DNA of 64,000 nucleotides from Mesorhizobium xinjiangense (GTDB taxonomy: Bacteria > Pseudomonadota > Alphaproteobacteria > Rhizobiales > Rhizobiaceae): assembly GCF_009749525.1 (NCBI RefSeq), contig NZ_WOAC01000008.1:103501-167500 (forward strand), given 5' to 3'. Every line of letters begins with the position of its first letter. The first letter of the stretch is position 1. Both the position numbers and the translations under genes were made by a program. Shown here piece after piece: positions 57,512 to 64,000 of the stretch. The notes below the pieces were generated by a model. That model was not told where the DNA came from and did not search any database. It saw only the letters and a program-made list of their open reading frames with translations.

Positions 57512-59056
57512 TTATCCAGCCAATTGTCCTGCCGATTTGATGATCATCGACATGATGCGCTCCTGGGTGGCTTCCGCCGTCGGCAGCTCACCGACGATGC
57601 GGCCTTCGTTCATCACGTAGAGACGGTCGGAAATGCCCAGCAGCTCCGGCATTTCCGACGAGATGACGACGATGGCCTTGCCGGCCGCCGCCAGGTCGCG
57701 AATGATCGTGTAGATCTCGAATTTGGCGCCAACGTCGATGCCGCGCGTCGGCTCGTCGAGGATGAGGATGTCGGGGTCGGCGAACAGCCATTTCGACAGC
57801 ACCACCTTCTGTTGGTTGCCGCCCGAAAGGTTGACCGCCTCCTGCGCCACCGAGGAGCACTTGATGTTGATCTTGTCGCGGAACTGCTCGGCCACCGCCT
57901 GCTCGCGGCGCTCGTCGACCACCATGTTGGACGCCACCGCCTCCAGCTTGGCCAGCGGGATGTTGCGCCGGATCGTCTCGTCGAGCACCAGGCCGTAGGT
58001 CTTGCGGTCCTCGGTGGCGTAGGCGAGGCCGGCGTCGATGGCGCGCCGGATGGTGGAAACGTCGGCCGGCCGGCCGTCGATCAGCACCTCGCCGGAGATA
58101 TTCTGGCCATAAGCGCGGCCGAACAGGCTCATGGCGAGCTCGGTGCGTCCCGCGCCCATCAGCCCGGCAATGCCGACGACCTCGCCGCGGCGCACCGACA
58201 GGTTGGCGTCGTCGACCACTTTGCGCTCGGTGTGGATCGGGTGATGGACGGTCCAGTTCTTCACCTCGAAGACCGTCTCGCCGATCTTCGGCGTGCGCGG
58301 CGGATAGCGGTCGGACAGCGAACGGCCGACCATGTCGCGAATGATGCGGTCCTCGCTCACCGGCCCGGCGCTGCAGTCGATCGTGCCGATGGTTGCCCCA
58401 TCGCGCAGCACGGTGATCGTATCGGCGACCTTCGAGATCTCGTTGAGCTTGTGCGAAATGAGGATGGAGGAGATGCCGCGCTCGCGGAACTCCTTCAACA
58501 GATCGAGCAGCGCGTCGCTGTCCTTTTCATTGAGCGAGGAGGTCGGCTCATCGAGGATGAGAAGCTTGACTTCCTTCGACAGCGCCTTGGCGATCTCGAC
58601 GAGCTGTTGCTTGCCGAGCCCGATATTGGTGATCTTCGTCTCGGGGTGCTCGGTGAGCCCGACCCGGGCCAGGAGTTCGCGGGTTCGCCGGTTGGTCTCG
58701 CGCCAGTCGACGATGCCGCGTCGGGCGCGTTCGTTGCCGAGGAAGATGTTCTCGGCGATCGACAGGAGCGGCACCAGCGCCAGCTCCTGGTGGATGATGA
58801 TGATGCCTTCACGCTCGCTGTCGGCAACGCCGCGAAAGGCCTTCTCCTCGCCGTTGTAGACGATCTGGCCTTCGTAGGAGCCATGCGGATAGACGCCGCT
58901 CAGCACCTTCATCAGGGTCGACTTGCCGGCGCCGTTCTCGCCGACCAGCGCATGGATCTCGCCGCGCTCGACCTCGATATTGACCCTGTCGAGGGCGACG
59001 ACCCCCGGAAAGGTCTTGGTGATGTCGCGCATCTCGAGAATGATGTCGGATGACAT
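57512..59056 (-). CDS. gguA: Multiple sugar ABC transporter ATP-binding protein GguA
   Basis: This is the duplicated ABC ATPase of the ChvE importer. The 514-residue protein has Walker [10 protein letters not shown] and Walker [13 protein letters not shown] in the first half. The second half has [12 protein letters not shown], signature LSGGNQQKV and Walker [13 protein letters not shown]. It lies 120 bp after chvE, behind a GC-rich inverted repeat, and is followed closely by gguB. Confidence 0.95.
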   Translation of the reverse strand: MSSDIILEMRDITKTFPGVVALDRVNIEVERGEIHALVGENGAGKSTLMKVLSGVYPHGSYEGQIVYNGEEKAFRGVADSEREGIIIIHQELALVPLLSIAENIFLGNERARRGIVDWRETNRRTRELLARVGLTEHPETKITNIGLGKQQLVEIAKALSKEVKLLILDEPTSSLNEKDSDALLDLLKEFRERGISSILISHKLNEISKVADTITVLRDGATIGTIDCSAGPVSEDRIIRDMVGRSLSDRYPPRTPKIGETVFEVKNWTVHHPIHTERKVVDDANLSVRRGEVVGIAGLMGAGRTELAMSLFGRAYGQNISGEVLIDGRPADVSTIRRAIDAGLAYATEDRKTYGLVLDETIRRNIPLAKLEAVASNMVVDERREQAVAEQFRDKINIKCSSVAQEAVNLSGGNQQKVVLSKWLFADPDILILDEPTRGIDVGAKFEIYTIIRDLAAAGKAIVVISSEMPELLGISDRLYVMNEGRIVGELPTAEATQERIMSMIIKSAGQLAG

Positions 59057-59124
59057 GGCTCGCGTCCTAAGGGTAGGCGGGGTTATCGAGGATGGGGTGC
59101 CTTAGCCGGGACCCCACCCTCAAT

Positions 59125-59159
59125 CCCTCCCCTCTCCTGAGCTTGTCGAAGGGGGAGGG
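59125..59159. repeat. GC-rich inverted repeat between chvE and gguA
   Basis: CCCTCCCC (59125-59132) and GGGGAGGG (59152-59159) form an 8-bp stem enclosing CTTCGACAAGCTCAGG-type sequence common in bacterial intergenic repeats. It lies just after the chvE stop (minus strand), as the hairpin after ytfQ does. A role in making chvE mRNA more stable than the gguAB part is likely but inferred. A second weak pairing (TGGGGT/ACCCCA) lies at about 59090-59115. Confidence 0.5.
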
Positions 59160-59176
59160 AGGCAGACAGGTTGCGG

Positions 59177-60244
59177 CTACTGGACCTGGTCTTTGGTGTA
59201 GTAGCCGGTGTCTACGAGCCTCTCTTCCCAGTTGGCCGCCGTAACGGGCAGGGGCTCCAGGAGATAGGACGGCACGACCTTCACGCCGTTGTCGTAGGTC
59301 TCGGTGTCGTTGATTTCCGGCTCGCCGCCGCCGAGCACCGCATCGACCATGCCCACCGTGACACGGGCCAGTTCACGCGTGTCCTTGAAGATGGTGGAAT
59401 ATTGCTCGCCGCGCAGGATCGCCTTGACCGAAGGGATCTCGGCATCCTGGCCGGAAACGATCGGCATTTTCATGTCGCCGGAGCCGTAGCCGACGCCCTT
59501 GAGCGAGGAGATGATGCCGATCGACAGGCCGTCATAGGGCGACAGTACGCCGTGCACGGTCTTGCCGGTGTAGTTGGCCGAAAGCAGGTTATCCATGCGT
59601 GCCTGGGCGACGGAGCCGTCCCAGCGCAGCGTGCCGACCGTGTCCATGCCCATCTGGCCGGACGCAATGACGATCTTGCCTTCGTCGATCAGCGGCTGCA
59701 GCACCGACATGGCGCCGTCATAGAAGAAGTAGGCGTTGTTGTCGTCCGGTGAGCCGCCGAACAACTCGACATTCCAGGGCTCGGCGTCCGGGAAGCGCTC
59801 CTTGAGTCCGTCGACCAGCGTGTTGGCCTGCTGCACGCCGACCTTGAAATTGTCGAAGGTGGCGTAATAGTCGACATGCGCGCTGTCGCGGATCAGCCGG
59901 TCATAGGCGATGACCTCGATACCGGCCGCATCGGCGTTGGCGAGCGCATTGGACAGCGTGGTGCCGTCGATGGCGGCAATCACCAGCGCGTCGACCCCCT
60001 TGGTGATCATGTTCTCGATCTGGGCGAGCTGGTTGGGGATGTCGTCCTCGGCATATTGCAGGTCGGTCGAATAGCCGGCGTCTTCGAACTGCTTGACCAT
60101 GCTCTGGCCGTCGGAAATCCAGCGGGCCGAGGATTTCGTCGGCATGGCGATGCCGACCGTTCCTTTTTCCTGCGCGCCGGCCGGGCCGGTGAAAGAGGCG
60201 GCGACGATAGCCGTCGTCGCCAGTGCAAGTGTCAGAAGTTTCAT
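59177..60244 (-). CDS. chvE: Multiple sugar-binding periplasmic protein ChvE
   Basis: ChvE binds galactose, arabinose, glucose and related aldoses for uptake and, in Agrobacterium, for virulence sensing. The 355-residue protein has a signal peptide ([20 protein letters not shown], cleavage near GPAGAQ). The mature start is [20 protein letters not shown], a ChvE/XylF-like motif. Ligand contacts are in [20 protein letters not shown] and [16 protein letters not shown] 60244 is used. It is the first gene of the catabolic operon and is divergent from gbpR. No virA/virG genes are in the window, so a plant-signalling role cannot be claimed. Confidence 0.94.
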   Translation of the reverse strand: MKLLTLALATTAIVAASFTGPAGAQEKGTVGIAMPTKSSARWISDGQSMVKQFEDAGYSTDLQYAEDDIPNQLAQIENMITKGVDALVIAAIDGTTLSNALANADAAGIEVIAYDRLIRDSAHVDYYATFDNFKVGVQQANTLVDGLKERFPDAEPWNVELFGGSPDDNNAYFFYDGAMSVLQPLIDEGKIVIASGQMGMDTVGTLRWDGSVAQARMDNLLSANYTGKTVHGVLSPYDGLSIGIISSLKGVGYGSGDMKMPIVSGQDAEIPSVKAILRGEQYSTIFKDTRELARVTVGMVDAVLGGGEPEINDTETYDNGVKVVPSYLLEPLPVTAANWEERLVDTGYYTKDQVQ

Positions 60245-60436
60245 CTGGTCCTCCCAATAAATAGACGTGCCGCTCGAAGCGGCGGCGTTGCCGGACTGGC
60301 GAATTGCAGATCGAGACGGAAACGGTTCGGGCGGCAAAGACGGTGCCGGCCGCGAAGAAGTCGTTCCTCCCATCCTCCCGCGGCTGCTTGCGATCTGTCT
60401 GCCGCCCCCGCGAGGCCTGACAGTCCTATGAAGGGG

Positions 60437-60490
60437 TGATATGCAGGTCAAATGCGAACTTCGACGATTGATATGCCGATTCTGATATAT
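60437..60490. promoter_or_regulatory. Repeated TGATATGC motif in the gbpR-chvE divergent region
   Basis: TGATATGC occurs at 60437-60444 and 60469-60476 (32 bp apart, about three helical turns), with TGATATAT at 60483-60490. The last two make an ATAT-N10-ATAT arrangement suited to a LysR dimer site. The region is the 266-bp gap between chvE and gbpR, and GbpR is the expected binder. The rest of the gap (60245-60436) shows no other recognisable signal. Confidence 0.4.
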
Positions 60491-60510
60491 TTATTGAATG
60501 GAGCCAATGC

Positions 60511-61482
60511 GTGAACGACCGGACGAAGCCCTTTGAAAGCGGCATCCTCATACGCCGCGGACTGAAGCTCACCCATCTGCGTCTGGTGGTCGCCTTGAAG
60601 GAGACGGGCCAGATGAGCGCGGCGGCGGCGCAACTGGCGATCTCGCAGCCTGCAGCTTCGCGCATGGCGTCCGAGGTCGAAGCGATCGTCGGCGTGCCGC
60701 TTTACGCGCGTCATGCGCGCGGCATCGTCCTGACGGCCTATGGCGAACGCCTTGCCGACAGGGCGCGGGCGACGCTGCAGGGGCTGGACGACGCGGCGCG
60801 CGAGATCAGCGAGATGGAGCGCGGCATGCAGGGCTCCGTTTCCATCGGCGCGGTGACCGGACCGGCGCTCGACCTCGTGCTGCCGGCGTTGCGCCAGGCG
60901 CGGCTGACCCATCCGGGCATCTCGATCACGGTCAGCGTCGACACGAGCGACCGCCTGGCGGAGGCCCTAATGGCGGCGCGGGTCGACTTCTTCATCGGGC
61001 GCATTCTCGGCGATGTCGATCCAAAGATGTTCGAGACGCGGCTGATCGCGGAGGAACCGATCAGCCTGATCGTGCGCAGCGGCCATCCCCTGACACGGCG
61101 GACCAGCGTCGCGCTCGAGGATTGCGTGGCTTATGACTGGGTGCTGCAGGCGCCGGGCGGGCTTTTGCGGCGTACGGTGGAAGCCCACCTGATGGCGCGC
61201 GGCATCGCCCTGCCCGACAAGGTGCTCGGCACCTCGTCGCTGTTGTTGACGCTCGCTTATATCAGCCGATCGAACGCGATTGCGCCGGTGGCCAAGGCGG
61301 CGGCAGACTTCTATGGCGGCGAGGAGGGGATGAATGCCCGTATCGTCGAACTGCCGGTGGATGAAGAGATCAGGGTCGAACCCTATTCCCTGATCCTTCA
61401 CGCACAGCGTTCTCTCTCTCCGGCCTCGGAAGTCATGTTCGAGATGATCGCCACCGCCGCGCGCGCCGCGCCGGGACAATGA
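60511..61482 (+). CDS. gbpR: LysR family regulator GbpR
   Basis: GbpR controls chvE in Agrobacterium in response to sugars. The 323-residue protein has the LysR helix-turn-helix at about 20-80 (GQMSAAAAQLAISQPAASRM) and a periplasmic-binding-like effector domain (about 105-315, SVSIGAVTGPALDLVLPALR). It starts at GTG 60511 with GGAG 7 nt upstream. Divergent placement to the chvE operon supports the name and direct regulation. Confidence 0.92.
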   Translation: MNDRTKPFESGILIRRGLKLTHLRLVVALKETGQMSAAAAQLAISQPAASRMASEVEAIVGVPLYARHARGIVLTAYGERLADRARATLQGLDDAAREISEMERGMQGSVSIGAVTGPALDLVLPALRQARLTHPGISITVSVDTSDRLAEALMAARVDFFIGRILGDVDPKMFETRLIAEEPISLIVRSGHPLTRRTSVALEDCVAYDWVLQAPGGLLRRTVEAHLMARGIALPDKVLGTSSLLLTLAYISRSNAIAPVAKAAADFYGGEEGMNARIVELPVDEEIRVEPYSLILHAQRSLSPASEVMFEMIATAARAAPGQ

Positions 61483-61492
61483 AGGACGCCAC

Positions 61493-63019
61493 TCATGCCC
61501 GTGCCGCCTGGCGCGACGTGCCGCCAGGCGCCGTCCTCACGAATCGCGCGGCGTGGCGGCGGATGGCGAAGTTGACGGCCGCGAAGGCCACCAGGGCGGA
61601 AGCCACGTGGAGAACGACGACGAGATAACGAAAGTCGCGGCCGGCATCCGGCGGGGCCTGGAACTGAAACTCCAGGCGGCCGACGGCATAGAAGTAGGAG
61701 ACGAGACCGACGATCGCGGCGAGGCCCGCGGCCCAGGCGATACGTTCGCGCAGCGTGCTGCGCAGGTCGGCGCGAATGGTGAAGACGACCAGGATGAGCG
61801 CGGCAATGGCCGGCGCCATGGCGTGCAGGCAGAAGAACGGCAGCCTGCGGATGATGAATGTCCAGACCGAACCGTCATAGGCGCCGTCGAATGCGCCGCG
61901 GTCCATCAGCGCCTGGGCGTAATCATAGAGAATGATCGCAACCACGACGAGGACGATCGGCAGGGCATATCGCTCGACGATGGCGGATACCGAACGATCG
62001 TCCGTTTCCGAGCCCGACGACAGTCGCTCGAGCGCCAGCATGTTGACGACGACCACGGCGAAGAAGAGGGGCACGTAATTCGACAGCAGATACAGGCCGG
62101 ACATGGCGGGCGAGGCCGGCCAGAAATCCCAGCTCTCGCGTTTGCCGAGCGCGCCGTCGACAAAGGTCTGCATCGACGACATGGGCAGCACGACCCAAAG
62201 CACGACGGCACACAGGAGAAAGACGAGAATGCCGCTGCTCCAGGCTTTCGGCCGGCGTTCCTGGTCCGGCATCGAGACGGCGAGCGCCTTGGCGAGCTTG
62301 GGCAGTGCGCGCCCGCCGCCGCTCTTGACCGTGGCCACCGCGGCGGCAAAGATCAGGTCTTGCACGACGAAGCGCTTCTCGCGCGACGATCCCTGCCGGA
62401 TCTCGTCAAGTTCGGCCTGCCGGTCGAGCTTCATCTGGCCGACATAGTCGCTGTAGAAGCTCGTGTCGGCAAAGGCGCCGATCCTGTGAATCCACTGGTC
62501 GCTCAGCATCTGCTCCAACTCTGCCGCCAGGGCTTCGGGCCCATCGCTGCGGGCCAGGATCTCGTCGGCGAAATGCGCCGAAATGCGGGCGACATGCTCG
62601 GGTATGCCGATCCAGCGATGGAAGACCTCCTTCTGGAAATTGGCGATCCTGTCCAGGCCGGGAAAGGGTTGGGTGAGGCCGACCATCATGGCCGCGACAA
62701 TCAATGGGAAGATGGAGGGATCCGTCAGGTGCGACCGTCCGCTGTCGCCGCCGGCGATCGTCATCCAGCCTTCCAGCACGCCGGGCGGCACGGAGCAAAG
62801 CAGGGTATAGGCCGCAAAGGAGGCGAGGAGGAACGCCGCGAGCGCCGCATTGAACGTCCAGGCATCCGTAAAGTCCCTTGGGCGCAATTGCGCGATCAGG
62901 TTGGAGCGCGGGCTGGGCGTCGTCTGCGGTGCCGAGAATTCGCAGAACTTGCCGACCTGGCTGAACGACAGAACGGCCGCCCCGAACCAGAATGCGGGCG
63001 AGGAGAACAGGGCAAGCAT
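61493..63019 (-). CDS. Polytopic membrane protein of unknown function
   Basis: I do not recognise the family. The 508-residue product has roughly eight hydrophobic segments: about 1-18, 57-82, 102-120, 268-290, 312-335, 352-372, 395-420 and 425-485. A large soluble loop lies between the third and fourth (about 125-265), containing IANFQKEVFHRWIGIPEHVA and an Arg/Glu-rich helix. It resembles no transporter motif I know. ATG 63019 follows GGGAGAG and lies 16 bp after the small exported peptide gene, so the two are probably co-transcribed. The 3' end faces gbpR with a 10-bp gap. Confidence 0.8.
   Translation of the reverse strand: MLALFSSPAFWFGAAVLSFSQVGKFCEFSAPQTTPSPRSNLIAQLRPRDFTDAWTFNAALAAFLLASFAAYTLLCSVPPGVLEGWMTIAGGDSGRSHLTDPSIFPLIVAAMMVGLTQPFPGLDRIANFQKEVFHRWIGIPEHVARISAHFADEILARSDGPEALAAELEQMLSDQWIHRIGAFADTSFYSDYVGQMKLDRQAELDEIRQGSSREKRFVVQDLIFAAAVATVKSGGGRALPKLAKALAVSMPDQERRPKAWSSGILVFLLCAVVLWVVLPMSSMQTFVDGALGKRESWDFWPASPAMSGLYLLSNYVPLFFAVVVVNMLALERLSSGSETDDRSVSAIVERYALPIVLVVVAIILYDYAQALMDRGAFDGAYDGSVWTFIIRRLPFFCLHAMAPAIAALILVVFTIRADLRSTLRERIAWAAGLAAIVGLVSYFYAVGRLEFQFQAPPDAGRDFRYLVVVLHVASALVAFAAVNFAIRRHAARFVRTAPGGTSRQAARA
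61505..61530. terminator. Hairpin at the convergent gbpR / membrane-protein ends
   Basis: CGCCTGGCG and CGCCAGGCG form a 9-bp perfect stem around eight bases, just 23 bp beyond the gbpR stop and within the last codons of the convergent gene. It could end gbpR transcripts. No T tract is present. Confidence 0.35.
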
Positions 63020-63035
63020 GGCACTCTCTCCCGGT

Positions 63036-63179
63036 TCATTGTTTCGGGCAGTTGCCGTTCGGGCATTCCTGCGCCAGCGCGGCGGTTTCGATATGGAATG
63101 CGGGTGCCGATGCGACGGCCAGCGCCGCTAGCGCCAGCAGGAGGATCGACAGGCGATGGTTGCGCGTAGGAAGTTGCAT
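63036..63179 (-). CDS. Small exported Cys-containing peptide
   Basis: This is a 47-residue open frame with ATG at 63179, a well-placed GGAG 7 nt upstream, and its stop 16 bp before the membrane-protein gene. It encodes a signal peptide (LPTRNHRLSILLLALAALAV, then ASAPA) and a short mature tail containing ECPNGNCPKQ. The two Cys residues four residues apart could bind a metal or form a disulfide. The family is unknown. Good signal-peptide features and tight linkage make it more likely real than chance. Confidence 0.6.
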   Translation of the reverse strand: MQLPTRNHRLSILLLALAALAVASAPAFHIETAALAQECPNGNCPKQ

Positions 63180-63556
63180 GGAACCGCTCCGTCAATGTCA
63201 CGATCACCAGAATGACAATTATCCCATGCTGGACGTGCGCCGTCTATGAACATTGTCACAGGAGGAACACCGCTCATCGACGTCGATGCCGGCCGGCCTA
63301 TGCGGGAGCCCGGCAGAAGATGGGTCGCCGGCCCTGCGGCCAGGCCATGCGATGCCCGCACGAAACCGAAAATCCCGGCCCGCCGGCCCCTGCAAGCCGC
63401 CATTGCGCAGGAATGCAGCGCTGCCGTACCCGGAAGGAGGCCTCGTCGCCGCCTGTGAATAATTGATTTTCAATGTAATTTCAATGACTTAAAACTTTCC
63501 GGCAACGGGACGGCCGAAGCTGTCTGCAAAAGGTCCAAAAAAGTTTGTTTGTTGAG
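63180..63556. other. Intergenic region without recognised gene
   Basis: About 380 bp lie between the small peptide gene and the rRNA promoter. Short open frames around 63246-63466 have Pro/Arg-rich products and no family resemblance. TGTCA/TGACA repeats (near 63196, 63214 and 63254) and a GGATAAT on the minus strand near 63220 may belong to the promoter of the small peptide gene. Nothing else is seen. Confidence 0.4.
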
Positions 63557-63586
63557 TTGACAGTATGGATTGGTGGCGACTATATA
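63557..63586 (+). promoter_or_regulatory. rRNA operon promoter
   Basis: TTGACA (63557-63562) and TATATA (63581-63586), separated by 18 bp, form a strong housekeeping-type promoter in an AT-rich stretch about 395 bp before the 16S start. An A/T-rich run just upstream (AAAAAAGTTTGTTTG) could act as an UP element. Confidence 0.75.
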
Positions 63587-63731
63587 CGCCTCACCAACGA
63601 GGGCGGCGGTGCCGCTGGCGGCAGAGAGCTTCGCCCTTGTGTTTGGGTTAATCAAGAGAGCCGCGTGAGCGACACTCGAGAAGGCTGGAAGGCGCAAGCG
63701 TAACGGCCGATGACATTGCGTATGCGGTGTC

Positions 63732-63743
63732 TGTTCTTTGACA
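63732..63743 (+). promoter_or_regulatory. rRNA leader boxA antitermination site
   Basis: TGTTCTTTGACA resembles the boxA consensus (TGCTCTTTAACA) that recruits the Nus factors to rRNA transcripts. It lies in the leader between the promoter and the 16S gene. The leader from 63587 to 63979 has no coding content. Confidence 0.65.
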
Positions 63744-63979
63744 ATTGAATATTGGAAGAAAGAGAAACGTGGGCGGCAAGGTTCCTGCGGGTCTCGGGTC
63801 CTGGAAGGGATTTGAGGCTTGAAGAGACTTTGGCGGACACGTTTCGAGAGAAAGTTACACGTTCTTTTGACGGAGATATTTTCGCCGATCCTTTGGGATC
63901 GACGGAATTTTCGTTGAGGGACGGTGTGAATGTTCTCGTCGATTCAAGCGTGACCAATTAAAGCCAAATCAAGTCTTTC

Positions 63980-64000
63980 AAACATGAGAGTTTGATCCTG
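63980..64000 (+). rRNA. rrs: 16S ribosomal RNA (5' end only)
   Basis: The last bases contain AGAGTTTGATCCTG (63987-64000), the universal sequence at E. coli 16S position 8 onward. The mature 5' end is therefore at about 63980. The gene continues to the right of the window. Confidence 0.93.

Noticed and set aside
59177..60244. Claiming a plant virulence-sensing role for ChvE
   Set aside because: ChvE homologues are widespread as simple sugar-binding proteins, and no virA/virG or other vir genes are in the window.
63246..63466. Short open frames between the small peptide gene and the rRNA promoter
   Set aside because: The products are Pro/Arg-rich with no similarity or conserved pattern, and overlapping frames are equally open, so coding is not supported.

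Overview
The window looks like chromosome of an alphaproteobacterium of the order Hyphomicrobiales (Rhizobiales), most like the Mesorhizobium/Phyllobacteriaceae or Sinorhizobium/Agrobacterium side of the order. The evidence is the rhizobial flagellar gene set (FtcR/Rem-type regulator, VisN/VisR, MotC, MotE, FlaF, FlbT), the ChvE-GguABC-GbpR sugar locus, and SahR-like and RirA-like operators. The DNA is GC-rich throughout; no insertion sequence, prophage, CRISPR array or tRNA was recognised.

Layout. (1) Positions 1-33594 hold an almost complete flagellar locus. Minus-strand units, in order of transcription, are DUF1217 gene-flgF-fliI-orf; flgBC-fliE-flgGAI-motE-flgH-fliLP; the flagellin gene; fliF-fliH-like-motB-motC-fliK-transglycosylase; ftcR; and flgEKL-flaF-flbT-flgD-fliQ-flhA-fliR (fliR runs off the left edge). 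A divergent plus-strand unit is motA-fliMNG-flhB-orf, and the master regulators visN-visR lie beside it. Genes overlap heavily (ATGA or TGATG), so they are probably translationally coupled. A 24-bp element, GCTTCGCGCAAG-N5-CCCGTTA, recurs upstream of five of these units; in four it lies 35-38 nt before the start codon. It is the best candidate for an undescribed flagellar promoter or operator. (2) 33770-39166: a MATE efflux gene and metH, with a SahR-type palindrome before metH. (3) 39331-44593: a branched-chain 2-oxoacid dehydrogenase operon (E1alpha, E1beta, E2, E3), with a 130-bp palindromic repeat between the two E1 genes. (4) 44722-45501: an FhuF-like siderophore-iron reductase behind a RirA-type box. 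(5) 45743-61482: a sugar catabolism island. A YtfQ/R/T-YjfF-type importer and a FadR-type GntR regulator converge with a chvE-gguA-gguB-gguC-dehydratase-sugar dehydrogenase-semialdehyde dehydrogenase operon, which is divergent from gbpR. Together these encode import and non-phosphorylative oxidation of an aldose such as L-arabinose to 2-oxoglutarate; no lactonase gene is seen. (6) 61493-63179: an unknown polytopic membrane protein and a 47-residue exported Cys peptide. (7) 63557-64000: promoter, leader with boxA, and the first bases of a 16S rRNA gene.

The most notable non-coding features are the shared flagellar box, a 115-117-bp dispersed repeat present twice in inverted orientation with a covarying stem, and strong GC hairpins after the first (binding-protein) gene of both sugar transporters.
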